A stretch of DNA of 64,000 nucleotides from VBAS01 sp035318985 (GTDB lineage: Bacteria > Bacteroidota > Bacteroidia > Chitinophagales > Chitinophagaceae), in assembly GCA_035318985.1 (NCBI GenBank), contig DATHDP010000091.1, positions 58,015 to 122,014 of the forward strand, read 5' to 3'. The translations under genes and the position numbers were made by a program. Below, piece by piece: positions 54,362 through 63,364 of the stretch; the first letter of the stretch is position 1, and each line of letters begins with the position of its first letter. The notes beneath the pieces were generated by a model, which searched no databases, had not been told where the DNA came from, and saw nothing but the letters and a program-made list of their open reading frames with translations.

Positions 54362-54802
54362 TTATTGTAAAGATCTCCATTCATCTTTTGTCATCTCAAA
54401 TTTTATTTCGCCTTTGCCATGCGTACCGGTTTCTGTCCACCCGGCTTTGCGGTAAAATAATTCTGCCCTTGTTTTTGGCGAAGTTCCCAACCAAGCAGTT
54501 TTATCTGTTTGCAAGAAATACCAGTTCATCATTTCATCATGTAATTTTTTTCCGATCCCTAGTTTTTCAAAATCCGGATGGATGAACAATGCCCAAATAT
54601 TATTATCTGCAAGGTCTGCAATAGCAAATCCAACGATCTGTTCATTGATCTCACAAACCCATCCCCTGCCGCGGCGTGTTATATAATCCTCCACATCACT
54701 ATCAGGAACAAGAGCCGGATCAGACAGGCGATTTTCTTTTACAAGATTCCGGATAATCTGAATTTGAGGAATATCTTTTATTTCAGCAACACGAATATTC
54801 AT
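54362..54802 (-). CDS. GNAT-family N-acetyltransferase
   Basis: 146 residues. MNIRVAEIKDIPQIQIIRNLV, central VGFAIADLADNNIWALFIHPDFEKLGIGKKLHDEMMNWYF with the acetyl-CoA loop (LGIGKKL), and C-terminal TRAELFYRKAGWTETG. A standard single-domain GNAT with unknown acceptor. Cotranscribed with the following RimJ/RimL-type gene. Confidence 0.93.
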   Translation of the reverse strand: MNIRVAEIKDIPQIQIIRNLVKENRLSDPALVPDSDVEDYITRRGRGWVCEINEQIVGFAIADLADNNIWALFIHPDFEKLGIGKKLHDEMMNWYFLQTDKTAWLGTSPKTRAELFYRKAGWTETGTHGKGEIKFEMTKDEWRSLQ

Positions 54803-54903
54803 TTTATAAAGTTGAAAAAATTATAGAAATGAAAAAATCTATTTTGTCTTCACAAGTAATCCACAAATGGATTTGGTCCTTAATAAATAGATCATATCGA
54901 AAG

Positions 54904-54921
54904 GTTACATATGTAACTTTG
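54904..54921 (+). promoter_or_regulatory. Palindrome overlapping a -7 element upstream of the CBM48 gene
   Basis: GTTACATATGTAAC (54904-54917) is a perfect 14-base palindrome. It overlaps TAACTTTG (54914-54921), a perfect TAnnTTTG -7 element. No TTTG -33 element is present at the right distance, suggesting an activator- or repressor-dependent promoter, about 100 bases before the start codon. Confidence 0.5.
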
Positions 54922-55023
54922 CGGTATTAAGAGCAACGAAAGTCCCGTTTTGGTCCGTTTTCACGATGTGCCTGCTAATGAACGGTAGTTTAAGACAGAT
55001 TTAAAAAACTTAAAAGAAAGAAA

Positions 55024-55314
55024 ATGGTACAAAAAACCTACTACAAAACAAAAGAGTATTGCAAAGTAAAATTTTCATTTGCAGCAGATGCTGCTGAAAC
55101 TATTGAAATTCTTGGTCTCAATAGCGACTGGAAAAAGTCTGTTATCATGAGCAGGAAGAAAGATGGAAGTTTCAGTGCCGATGTAAACCTCCCGAAAGAC
55201 TCTACTCACGAATTCAAATACCTTGTTAATGAAGCTTTGTGGCTGAATGATCCTGAAGCTGATAAAGAAGTTCCCAACGAGTTTGGCGGAAGCAACAGTG
55301 TGATCGTTATCTAA
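55024..55314 (+). CDS. Small CBM48/AMPK-type glycogen-binding domain protein
   Basis: 96 residues consisting of one isoamylase-N/AMPK beta-like domain: CKVKFSFAADAAETIEILGLNSDW, KKDGSFSADVNLPKDSTHEFKYLVNEALWLNDPEADKEVPNEFGGSNSVI. The Trp and Lys positions that contact alpha-glucan in CBM48 are present in part (W36, K66-type, WLND). Cytoplasmic, free-standing; a role in glycogen binding or regulation is inferred. Its promoter region has a palindrome over the -7 element and a hairpin terminator follows. Confidence 0.87.
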   Translation: MVQKTYYKTKEYCKVKFSFAADAAETIEILGLNSDWKKSVIMSRKKDGSFSADVNLPKDSTHEFKYLVNEALWLNDPEADKEVPNEFGGSNSVIVI

Positions 55315-55339
55315 AGCTCACCTGCTGATAATTTTCTGA

Positions 55340-55378
55340 CCCGGTATTTTTCATTTTAAGAAACTGAAAGATACCGGG
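55340..55378. terminator. Hairpin between convergent genes, probable bidirectional terminator
   Basis: Arms 55340-55353 (CCCGGTATTTTTCA) and 55365-55378 (TGAAAGATACCGGG) make a 14-bp stem with one G-U pair and an 11-base loop. It lies between the stops at 55314 (plus) and 55437 (minus). The following U-tract is weak (CTTTTCG). Confidence 0.65.
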
Positions 55379-55436
55379 ATACCTTTTCGTCTATTACTGG
55401 AATATAAAGCTTCGAAGTATTATATATAAAAGCTTT

Positions 55437-57359
55437 CTAGAAATTGATCGTTTGCCTGATCTTTCTTGTGATCAATGCCATGCTCAGGTATTTTATATTT
55501 AAAAAATCAAAATGCCTGAGCAATAAAAATGTGATCGCCGTTTCTTTTAACGCAATTGCATTATTAAAACAATCCAGGGCCTTATCTCTTGCGCCGGCTC
55601 TTGCATAATCTATACCCATCCACACTTGCGAAACATATTCACTCTTTTCTTTTAACTCATCATAATTCTTATCCACTTCTTTTTCCAGTGCAGAAAAGTC
55701 ACCGTCAGTATAGAATTTTAACAATGCTTTGTTCCTTGATCTCTCTGCAGCTTTGATCGCTTCTTCTTTATTATTTAAGAACCAATATAAGCGGGAAAGA
55801 TCTTCGTAGTAAGTTTTTTGTAGTGAAGGGTCAACCGCCGCTTTATCTACAAGCTTTTTTTGTAAGGCGATCGCTTCATCAGCCTGGTTATTATTTACAA
55901 GGGCCCTAATCCTGTTTTCGACAAGATAATCCCACATCGGGTTCAATTCGGTGCCCTGCACATAAATTTTCAACGCTTCTTCTTTTTCATCTTTTGCTTC
56001 TAATAAAATTCCGAGCCATAAGTACACATTGGCCTGGTTGGCGCTCAGATCAATAGCACGACGATATGTTATCTCCGCAGCATGCCAGTCAAATGTTTGG
56101 TGATACCAATATCCAAGTGTTGCTTGAATTTCGCCGGAAGAAGGATCAAGGCCGAGTGCAGTATCAATATTCTTTTTAGCGAGCCAAAGCATTCTTACCG
56201 GATCTTCATATCCGCGGAATGAAGAAAGCAAATAAGTGGCGGCAAGCCCTGAATAACCATCTGCAAATGTTCTGTCTTTTGTTACTGCCTGCTGAAAAAG
56301 TTCTCTTGCAACTAAGAGATCGGTCTTATTTCTTTTCTCAACAAGAAATTTTCCCCGCATATAAAAATCATACGCCTGCAAATTCACTGTTGGTACATAA
56401 TCCAGCTGCTGCGATTCTTTTTTCGTAAGGGTTGTATTAAGTACCGATGCGATCGCCAGCGCAACCTCACGTTGTATCGTGAAAATATCATCAACCGGGC
56501 GGTCATATGATTCTGACCATAAATGTTCATCAGTAACTGCATTAATAAGCTGTGCGGTTATGCGAACTTGTTTTAGTGACCGCTGTACACTTCCTTCAAG
56601 AATTGTAGCAACGCCAAGTTCTTTCCCGATTTCCCTGATCGTTTTTGGCGTCTTCTTATATTGTGTTACAGATGTACGGGAAATGACTTTAAACGATTTT
56701 ATTTTTGAAAGTTGTGTAATGATATCTTCCGTAAGCCCATCGCTGAAATATTCCTGTTCTTTATCACTGCTCATATTTACAAAAGGTAAAACAGCAATAC
56801 TGTTTTCATCAATTGCCACTTGTTCATCATTCGGACCAGTATGGTAAACTGTTTTACTATATTCTGTCAGCACTTCATAGATCCTGATGGGAGCTTTTAC
56901 ATTCTTCAGAAATTCTTCTTTTATAAAAACCGAATCCATTCCTTTTTTATTGGCAATATTCCTATACACCATTTCAGAAACATAGATACCACCGGGAGGT
57001 GATAATGCCTGAATGCGGGAAGCTATATTCACTACATCACCAAAAACATTTCCATCACGGATCAGCACATCACCCATGTGAATGCCAATGCGAACAGGCA
57101 CTTTTGGCTCTTCATTAAAATCTGTCTGTAAAAGTTTAGCGAATTCCACAGCATCGGTAGCGCTATTGAAAAGAACAAGACATCCATCGCCGTAATACTG
57201 AATGATCTTGCCTTCCAGTTCTTCAACAATAATATCAATTACATGCCTGAAACGAGTGATCTTTTCCAATGCCGTATTTTCATCTTCCTGCATCATAGCG
57301 GTATAATTCACTATGTCTGCAAAAAGAATTGCAGCTAATTGATGAGAATGTTCAGGCAT
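55437..57359 (-). CDS. Class III nucleotide cyclase with TolB/FlgO-like and TPR domains
   Basis: 640 residues, no signal peptide. Residues 1-175: class III cyclase catalytic domain with FADIVNYTAMM (metal D15), GDG at 57-59 (metal D58) and VFGDVVNIASRI with the transition-state Asn and Arg. The base-selecting Lys of adenylyl cyclases (VVKTIGDG) is Gln here (IIQYYGDG), so substrate preference is open. Residues about 187-290: FlgO/TolB-N-like domain (IAVLPFVNMSSDKEQEYFSDGL). Residues about 330-600: TPR repeats. Known architecture in Bacteroidota, ligand unknown. Confidence 0.9.
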   Translation of the reverse strand: MPEHSHQLAAILFADIVNYTAMMQEDENTALEKITRFRHVIDIIVEELEGKIIQYYGDGCLVLFNSATDAVEFAKLLQTDFNEEPKVPVRIGIHMGDVLIRDGNVFGDVVNIASRIQALSPPGGIYVSEMVYRNIANKKGMDSVFIKEEFLKNVKAPIRIYEVLTEYSKTVYHTGPNDEQVAIDENSIAVLPFVNMSSDKEQEYFSDGLTEDIITQLSKIKSFKVISRTSVTQYKKTPKTIREIGKELGVATILEGSVQRSLKQVRITAQLINAVTDEHLWSESYDRPVDDIFTIQREVALAIASVLNTTLTKKESQQLDYVPTVNLQAYDFYMRGKFLVEKRNKTDLLVARELFQQAVTKDRTFADGYSGLAATYLLSSFRGYEDPVRMLWLAKKNIDTALGLDPSSGEIQATLGYWYHQTFDWHAAEITYRRAIDLSANQANVYLWLGILLEAKDEKEEALKIYVQGTELNPMWDYLVENRIRALVNNNQADEAIALQKKLVDKAAVDPSLQKTYYEDLSRLYWFLNNKEEAIKAAERSRNKALLKFYTDGDFSALEKEVDKNYDELKEKSEYVSQVWMGIDYARAGARDKALDCFNNAIALKETAITFLLLRHFDFLNIKYLSMALITRKIRQTINF

Positions 57360-57495
57360 AGGTTGAATGTTGGGCTGCTAAGGTAATGAAAACGAATTTT
57401 GAATGAGGCCGGAAATTAAACAAGCGGAATAATTTTTCCTTGCAATAAAAATAAATTATAACAAGGAAACGCTGATCTATAAAATTAATAAGATG

Positions 57496-57867
57496 CTAAT
57501 TTTTTTGTGGCAGGTTGCTCTTTTTTTCAGGAGTCGTGAGCAGTTTAAAATAAGTTATCTTATAACGATCATTTACTATCTCGCCCTGAACTTCCGCTTT
57601 TCGAACTGCTTTACAAAAACCATCTTTTGCATGTGCATCACCATGTGAATCTATATCTGTTCCATCAACAAAATAAGATCTGCCATCTATTCTCACAGCA
57701 AGGTCACAACCTTTGCCATCCAGTTTAAACTGGCACTCGCCGCAGGCTGCCTCCACTATTTGTATTTTTTTATTGGGATCAGGTATAGATACTTTCGGGT
57801 CGCTTTTTTGACCAAATGCACTACTTATAAATAACAAACAAACTATACTGCTTAAAAAGGATCTCAT
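57496..57867 (-). CDS. DUF6370-type small secreted protein
   Basis: 123 residues from the ATG at 57867 (a TTG two codons upstream is rejected). Signal peptide MRSFLSSIVCLLFISSAFGQ. The mature part has CGECQF and KGCDLAVRIDGRSYFVDGTDIDSHGDAHAKDGFCKAVRKAEVQG, with four conserved Cys; it matches DUF6370 proteins of unknown function that may bind metal. It stands alone; a TTTCCTTG/CAAGGAAA hairpin lies 3' of it near 57435-57469. Confidence 0.78.
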   Translation of the reverse strand: MRSFLSSIVCLLFISSAFGQKSDPKVSIPDPNKKIQIVEAACGECQFKLDGKGCDLAVRIDGRSYFVDGTDIDSHGDAHAKDGFCKAVRKAEVQGEIVNDRYKITYFKLLTTPEKKSNLPQKN

Positions 57868-58066
57868 AGACAAATTTTACTATGGCAAATCTACTAATAA
57901 CCACGTGAAGATGGCCAATCAAGCTGCCAATAATAAAATCCTGACTGGTTTTTAAACCAGTAACTACTGATCAAGTCTTTAGAAAGGTTTTTTAATTGGC
58001 AACCTATTAGAAAAGTCTGCCGTTTTACTCAAGTAAGTTTTATCTTTAGTATTCAATCTAAAAATT

Positions 58067-60034
58067 GTGCAAATACCCGGCGAAGCTGTAATAAGGAGGA
58101 ATTTCCCATGTTACTTATATGCCCAATTTTTACTATCCTTTACTTTTTGCTTACTGCTCTCTTTTCAATCTCATTCTCAAATATGTCCGCCAAATATTGA
58201 TTTTGAAACAGGCACTTTTGCAAACTGGACATGTTATACAGGAAATGTATCAGCATCCGGTGGGGTAAATACAATTTATCTTACTCCATCAGGTGGCCCG
58301 GTGCCGGATCAGCATACTATGTATTCGAATAGCACAGAGGTGGATGAATTTGGCGGCTTCCCGGTAAGCTGTCCAAATGGAAGCGGACATTCAATAAAAC
58401 TTGGAAATAATAGAGGCGGTGGACAGGCTGAAGGAATCTCCTATGAGTTCACAATTCCCGCGGGACAGAATGTTTACTCACTTATTTATCATTACGCAGT
58501 CGTTTTCCAGGATCCTAACCACGAAATTTTTCAGCAACCAAGATTAGAAATTGAGGTAACCAATATAACAGATAATACAGTCCTCAATTGTTCCTCATTT
58601 ACTTTTATTCCATTTGGAAATATACTCCCTGGTTTTTTTCTTTCACCCACCCAGCAGGACACCACAAATATCTGGTGTAAAGATTGGTCGGCAGTAAGTA
58701 TAAACCTTAATAACAATGCCGGTAAAACTATCAAGCTCTTTTTTAAAACAGCAGATTGCACATTTACCCGTCACTTTGGATATGCCTATATAGATGTAAA
58801 TTCTGAATGCAGCAGTGAGTTTGTTGGAGCCACTTATTGCCCCGATGACGCCTTCGTTAATGTGACTGCTCCCTTTGGTTATCAGAGCTATACATGGTTT
58901 AATAATAATTTCTCTCAAATACTGGGGAATTCCCAGAGTGTCTTCTTTAATCCGCCTCCACCGGTCGGAACTACTATTGCGGTAGCGGTAGAGCCTTATA
59001 ATGGGTATGGATGTCGTGATACACTTTATGCTAAACTGGTAGACACACTAACCGTTATTTCCAATGCAGGAAGAGATACTCTTTCCTGCAATGCTAACCA
59101 GGTACCCATCGGCGCTAATGCGAAACCCGGGTTGATCTATAGTTGGGATCCGCCAACGGGATTGTCTGATCCGAATATTGCTAATCCACGAGCGGGGCCT
59201 CGTATCACAACTACATATGTACTTACTACCAGCAGTGCAGGCGGAGGATGCCCTGACAAGGACAGCGTCGTCGTGGTAGCATCGGTCATTGATACTTCAA
59301 TAAGAGTTGCTGGCAGACTTTCCTATTGTATCACCAGTGGAGACAGTACTGTGTTTTTTGTTAATCCTACGGACAGCATTCAATGGCTGAAAGATAATTT
59401 GCCGATAAATAACCAGCACAATGTTCGCTATAGAGCAAATCAATCTGGTGCTTACCGTGCATTGCTCTATAATGACGATGGCTGTACTGCTTTAACGGCA
59501 GAAAAGATAGTTGCCATCGAGACTCCCCGACTCGGAATCAGATACCCGACCGAATATGCTGTGGTAAATTACCCGCATCAATTAAAGGCAAGGGACTTTG
59601 GTATTGGTGTTGAATGGAGCCCCGGAACATTTTTAAGTTCTACAAGTAGTATTATTCCTGTTTTCAATGGAACATCTGACAAGCTTTATACAATTGTAAT
59701 TGAAACCGCAGCAGGATGTGTGACAGTGGATACACAACTTGTAAAAGTTTTTAAGGAAGTAAAATTTTATGTGCCTTCCGGTTTTACACCTAACCAGGAC
59801 GGGTTAAATGATTATTTAAAACCCATTCCGGTCGGGATGAAAGAGTTTAAGTATTTCAGAGTTTATAATCGCTGGGGACAATTGGTCTTTGATCTGAAAG
59901 ATGATCCGAGAGGCTGGGACGGGATGATCAATGGTAAAGCGCAATCAACACAGGTAGTGGTTTGGATGGCAGAAGGTGTTGGAATAAATGATGTAATTTA
60001 TAACCAAAAAGGAACCGCTACGCTGATCCGATAA
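58067..60034 (+). CDS. T9SS cargo protein with gliding-motility type C-terminal domain
   Basis: 655 residues from a GTG start at 58067, the only start before the signal peptide (CYLYAQFLLSFTFCLLLSFQSHSQ). An ATG with a good Shine-Dalgarno at 58108 is out of frame. Beta-rich, PKD-like body with internal repeats (SNAGRDTLSCNANQVPIGANAKPGLIYSWDPPTGLSD). The C-terminus FYVPSGFTPNQDGLNDYLKPIPVGMKEFKYFRVYNRWGQLVF is the type B sorting domain of the type IX secretion system. Secreted to the surface; likely adhesion or matrix function (inference). Confidence 0.9.
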   Translation: MQIPGEAVIRRNFPCYLYAQFLLSFTFCLLLSFQSHSQICPPNIDFETGTFANWTCYTGNVSASGGVNTIYLTPSGGPVPDQHTMYSNSTEVDEFGGFPVSCPNGSGHSIKLGNNRGGGQAEGISYEFTIPAGQNVYSLIYHYAVVFQDPNHEIFQQPRLEIEVTNITDNTVLNCSSFTFIPFGNILPGFFLSPTQQDTTNIWCKDWSAVSINLNNNAGKTIKLFFKTADCTFTRHFGYAYIDVNSECSSEFVGATYCPDDAFVNVTAPFGYQSYTWFNNNFSQILGNSQSVFFNPPPPVGTTIAVAVEPYNGYGCRDTLYAKLVDTLTVISNAGRDTLSCNANQVPIGANAKPGLIYSWDPPTGLSDPNIANPRAGPRITTTYVLTTSSAGGGCPDKDSVVVVASVIDTSIRVAGRLSYCITSGDSTVFFVNPTDSIQWLKDNLPINNQHNVRYRANQSGAYRALLYNDDGCTALTAEKIVAIETPRLGIRYPTEYAVVNYPHQLKARDFGIGVEWSPGTFLSSTSSIIPVFNGTSDKLYTIVIETAAGCVTVDTQLVKVFKEVKFYVPSGFTPNQDGLNDYLKPIPVGMKEFKYFRVYNRWGQLVFDLKDDPRGWDGMINGKAQSTQVVVWMAEGVGINDVIYNQKGTATLIR

Positions 60035-60045
60035 ATTAATGGTGT

Positions 60046-60897
60046 ATGCTAATGATGAAAATTACAAACAAATATTTCCACAAGATCCTGATTTCCTGCA
60101 TCTGCTTTTGTTTTATTGCAAACCTGAATGCGCAAAACAAAGCTCCTTTATTTAAAGTAATTGGTTTCTATACAGCTAAAGAAGACCTTGCACATATAAG
60201 CTTTGTACATGAGGCCAATAAATGGTTCCCTCAAATGGGCGCCTTATATAACTTTTCTTACGATTCCACCAGCAACTGGAGCAATCTTAATGAAGAATTT
60301 CTTTCTAATTACCAGGTAGTGGTTTTTCTCGATACAAGACCTGAAAGAACAACACAAAGGGATGCATTCAAAAAATATATGGATAACGGCGGCGCATTTA
60401 TCGGTTTTCATTTTGCAGGATTTGCTTTGAATAATTCTGCCTTTCCGCAAAACTGGGACTGGTATCATAATACATTCATTGGAGCAGGACAATATAAAAG
60501 CAATACATGGCATCCTACTTCTGCCATCCTTCGTGTTGAAGACACAACCCATCCTGTTACAAAAAATTTACCGGTAACTTTTAAGTCATCAAAAAACGAA
60601 TGGTATCGTTGGGAAAAAGATCTCCGGTTAAATCCTGATATAAAAATTCTTTTATCAATAGACCAAACAAGTTTCCCATTGGGCAATGGGCCAAAGCAAT
60701 CTGAAATATGGCATAGCGGATATTATCCTGTTGTTTGGACCAATAAGAATTACAAAATGCTTTATGTCAATATGGGTCACAACGATATTGATTACGACAA
60801 TAAAACAAACAAAGAATTATCTTTTCAATTTGGGAATGACATCCAGGATAAAATGATCGTGGATGCATTATTATGGCTGGGCACAAAGAAAAAATAG
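60046..60897 (+). CDS. Secreted ThuA-domain protein
   Basis: 283 residues, signal peptide to about residue 30 (NLNAQ); Met codons 3 and 4 are alternative starts. ThuA fold (glutamine-amidotransferase-like): FKVIGFYTAKEDLAHISFVHEA, YQVVVFLDTRPERTTQRDAFKKYMDNGGAFIGFHFAGFA, GQYKSNTWHPTSAILRVEDTTHPVTKNLP and MLYVNMGHND. The family is linked to sugar metabolism (trehalose utilisation) but its reaction is unclear. It starts 11 bases after the T9SS gene, so the two are probably cotranscribed. Confidence 0.9.
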   Translation: MLMMKITNKYFHKILISCICFCFIANLNAQNKAPLFKVIGFYTAKEDLAHISFVHEANKWFPQMGALYNFSYDSTSNWSNLNEEFLSNYQVVVFLDTRPERTTQRDAFKKYMDNGGAFIGFHFAGFALNNSAFPQNWDWYHNTFIGAGQYKSNTWHPTSAILRVEDTTHPVTKNLPVTFKSSKNEWYRWEKDLRLNPDIKILLSIDQTSFPLGNGPKQSEIWHSGYYPVVWTNKNYKMLYVNMGHNDIDYDNKTNKELSFQFGNDIQDKMIVDALLWLGTKKK

Positions 60898-60903
60898 TTT
60901 CAA

Positions 60904-61950
60904 CTATTTCAAACTTGCCATATCAATTACAAACCTGTATTTCACGTCGCTTTTCAGCAATCGTTCATAAGCTTCATTGATTTTTTGAATAGGTATTATT
61001 TCCACCTGGGATACAATATTTTTTTCTGCGCAAAAATCAAGCATCTCTTGTGTCTCTACAGTACCGCCGATCATTGAACCAACAATGCTCCTCCTGTTTT
61101 TAATTAATTCAAATGGATTAACATGCGGTTCGTCTTTTGGCAAACCGACAACTAATAATTTACCATGAAGATCCAACAACTTTAAATACACTTCATAGTC
61201 ATGGTCAGCGCTAACAGTATCCACTACAACATCAAAATGACTATGATGTTTCTTCATTGCTGTTTCATCTGTGCTTAAAATAAAATGATGTGCGCCGAGT
61301 TGTTTTGCATCTTTTGCTTTTGATGGCGAAGTGCTCAGCATCGTAACTTCAGCACCCATTGCAACAGCAAATTTTACAGCCATGTGCCCAAGACCGCCAA
61401 GACCGGCCACTGCTACTCTATCTCCTGGTTTTACATTGGCAAATTTTAATGGAGAATAAGTGGTGATGCCAGCACAAAGTAAAGGAGCTACTCCTGCAAG
61501 ATCAAGTTTATCGGAAATATGATACACCCACCTTTCATCACAAACGATCTGGGTACTGTAGCCTCCTTGTGCTATAGTTATCTTATCTCTTTCATAATTA
61601 TTGTAAGTACCCGTCATTCCTTCAGCACAATATTGCTCCATAAAATTATTGCAGGGTTTACATTGCCTGCAACTGTCAACCATCACTCCAACTCCAGCTC
61701 TATCGCCAACCTTAAATTTCTTTGCATGGCTGCCAACTTTTATCACCTTTCCAACTATCTCGTGTCCCGGAACCATCGGATAAATAGAACCACCCCATTC
61801 ATCTCTTACCTGGTGAAGATCAGAATGACAAACACCTGAAAATAAAATTTCAACCAGCACATCATGTGGTCTCAATTCTCTTCTTTCAAAATTAAATGGA
61901 GCTAACGGAGAAGTTGGATCTGAAGCAGCATATCCTTTTACAGGTATCAT
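60904..61950 (-). CDS. NAD(P)-dependent zinc alcohol dehydrogenase, YahK/CAD type
   Basis: 348 residues from the ATG at 61950; the frame opens at a TTG six codons upstream. Catalytic zinc ligands in GVCHSDLH and PGHEIVGKVI; structural zinc in SCRQCKPCNNFMEQYC; NAD(P) fold AGLGGLGHMAVKFAVAMGAEVTMLSTSPSK (Ser suggests NADP preference). Reduces aldehydes or oxidises primary alcohols in the cytoplasm. Converges on the ThuA gene with 6 bases between stops; divergent from the cupin gene. Confidence 0.94.
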   Translation of the reverse strand: MIPVKGYAASDPTSPLAPFNFERRELRPHDVLVEILFSGVCHSDLHQVRDEWGGSIYPMVPGHEIVGKVIKVGSHAKKFKVGDRAGVGVMVDSCRQCKPCNNFMEQYCAEGMTGTYNNYERDKITIAQGGYSTQIVCDERWVYHISDKLDLAGVAPLLCAGITTYSPLKFANVKPGDRVAVAGLGGLGHMAVKFAVAMGAEVTMLSTSPSKAKDAKQLGAHHFILSTDETAMKKHHSHFDVVVDTVSADHDYEVYLKLLDLHGKLLVVGLPKDEPHVNPFELIKNRRSIVGSMIGGTVETQEMLDFCAEKNIVSQVEIIPIQKINEAYERLLKSDVKYRFVIDMASLK

Positions 61951-62025
61951 AATTATTATTTGGTTCAAATTTATTAAACAAAGTTTCAGTTATCGCTTTT
62001 ATTTTAAAGACAATTATCTTTAAGC

Positions 62026-62688
62026 ATGCTAAAATACACTCTGCTTACAGCAGCCATTACCTGTTCACTATTTCTAAATGCACAAATACATGTAAGAGAC
62101 GAGCCCAGACATCACAATGTTTTTGAAAATGAATTTATCCGAATTCTTGATGTGTATTTAGCACCGGGAGATTCGACATTGTACCATTTACATAATACAC
62201 CTTCTGTATTTATAATGTTTACAAATACAAATGTTGGCTCGCAACTTATCGGCAAACAATCGCAAAAAGGAGCCAACATTACAGGTGAAGTGTCCTATGA
62301 TAACCTAAATACTCCACGTACGCATCGGGTCTGGAATGAAGACACCAGTTGGTTTCATGTAATGGATATTGAGCTTACCAGCACAAAACAAAAAAAGAAC
62401 ATAGCTGTTTTACAAAACTCAGCTTTAAAATTATTATTTAACGAGCAACAGGTAAATGGCTACAGCATAGAATTAAAAGCTGCAAGCAATATGCAATTAC
62501 CCCCTTCAGTAAATGGTTATCTCCTTATAAGCAAATCTAAATCTGTTATTGAGTTCAAAACAGACGATGCTGTACAAGATCGTATCATGAAATCGTCTCA
62601 TTATATATGGATAGAAGCCGGTAATAATTGCTCAGTAAAAAACCTAAAGAGCCAGGCAGCAAATTTTGTCCTTTTACAATTCAAATAG
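62026..62688 (+). CDS. Secreted cupin-like protein
   Basis: 220 residues, signal peptide ending LFLNAQ (residue 20). Two short cupin-like halves: NEFIRILDVYLAPGDSTLYHLHNTPSVFIMF (with H-x-H), and a later beta-rich part (GYSIELKAASNMQLPPSVNGYLLISKSK). Fits small RmlC-like cupins; no enzymatic role can be assigned. The downstream DinB-family gene starts 46 bases after its stop. Confidence 0.78.
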   Translation: MLKYTLLTAAITCSLFLNAQIHVRDEPRHHNVFENEFIRILDVYLAPGDSTLYHLHNTPSVFIMFTNTNVGSQLIGKQSQKGANITGEVSYDNLNTPRTHRVWNEDTSWFHVMDIELTSTKQKKNIAVLQNSALKLLFNEQQVNGYSIELKAASNMQLPPSVNGYLLISKSKSVIEFKTDDAVQDRIMKSSHYIWIEAGNNCSVKNLKSQAANFVLLQFK

Positions 62689-62734
62689 GATTCATTTTCT
62701 TTTCGCTAATTTGCTTGTCCAAAAAAACTTGTTT

Positions 62735-63295
62735 ATGAAAAAAAATCTTTTAATGACAGTTTTATTGCTGTCACTTTTTATTTTAGTAACTCCATCGATC
62801 GCTAATGCTCAATCATTAAGCACTGAAGACATAAAAGCTCAAATGGTAAAAGAATGGGAAAGGTCAAAAGCTTATACCATTGATTATCTGAATACGATGC
62901 CGGCCAATAAATATTCTTTTAAGGCCGTGGACAGCCTCCGTAGTTTCGCACAACAAATGCTGCATTTGGCTGGTGCTAATGTATTCTTTATGTCATTGGC
63001 AACAGATCTAAAAGCTCCTTCTTTCCCGCAAGACCTGGAACAAAGGTTCAGTGCTCAGACTAAAGATTCCGTTATGTATTTTGTAACGACCAGTTATGAT
63101 TATGCTATTAGCGCAGCAAAAAGTAGCGACATCACCAAATGGGGCGAAAAAAAGAAATTACCGTTCGGCGGGTATGAGGAGACAAGATATGCGCTGATAA
63201 ATAAAGCAATAGAACATCAAGCCCATCACCGCGGACAAACAACTATTTATATTCGTCTGCAGGGAATAAGACCTCCACAGGAAAGATTGTTTTAA
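62735..63295 (+). CDS. Secreted DinB-family protein
   Basis: 186 residues from the ATG at 62735, chosen for its signal peptide (MKKNLLMTVLLLSLFILVTPSIANAQ); the frame upstream overlaps the cupin gene. Four-helix DinB-like fold with possible metal His in AQQMLHLAGANVFFM and HQAHHRGQTTIYIRLQGI. DinB proteins bind divalent metal and often act as thiol-dependent enzymes, but this secreted form has no known substrate. A bidirectional terminator follows. Confidence 0.9.
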   Translation: MKKNLLMTVLLLSLFILVTPSIANAQSLSTEDIKAQMVKEWERSKAYTIDYLNTMPANKYSFKAVDSLRSFAQQMLHLAGANVFFMSLATDLKAPSFPQDLEQRFSAQTKDSVMYFVTTSYDYAISAAKSSDITKWGEKKKLPFGGYEETRYALINKAIEHQAHHRGQTTIYIRLQGIRPPQERLF

Positions 63296-63317
63296 TATTC
63301 GGCCATCTATTTAATAA

Positions 63318-63347
63318 AAAAGCCCCGACAAGATCATCGGGGCTTTT
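63318..63347. terminator. Bidirectional Rho-independent terminator
   Basis: An 11-bp stem AAAAGCCCCGA/TCGGGGCTTTT with an 8-base loop; its ends supply U-runs in both directions. It lies between the convergent DinB and NmrA-like genes. Confidence 0.92.
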
Positions 63348-63364
63348 ATTTTGATCGCTAAATA

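Noticed and set aside
57944..57961. Short hairpin ACTGGTTTTTAAACCAGT upstream of the T9SS gene
   Set aside because: Eight-base arms with an AT-rich centre and no U-run; too weak to call a terminator or operator.
58108..58110. ATG with an AAGGAGG ribosome-binding-like site before the T9SS gene
   Set aside because: It is out of frame with the coding sequence; the phylum uses Shine-Dalgarno sites little, so the match is probably chance.
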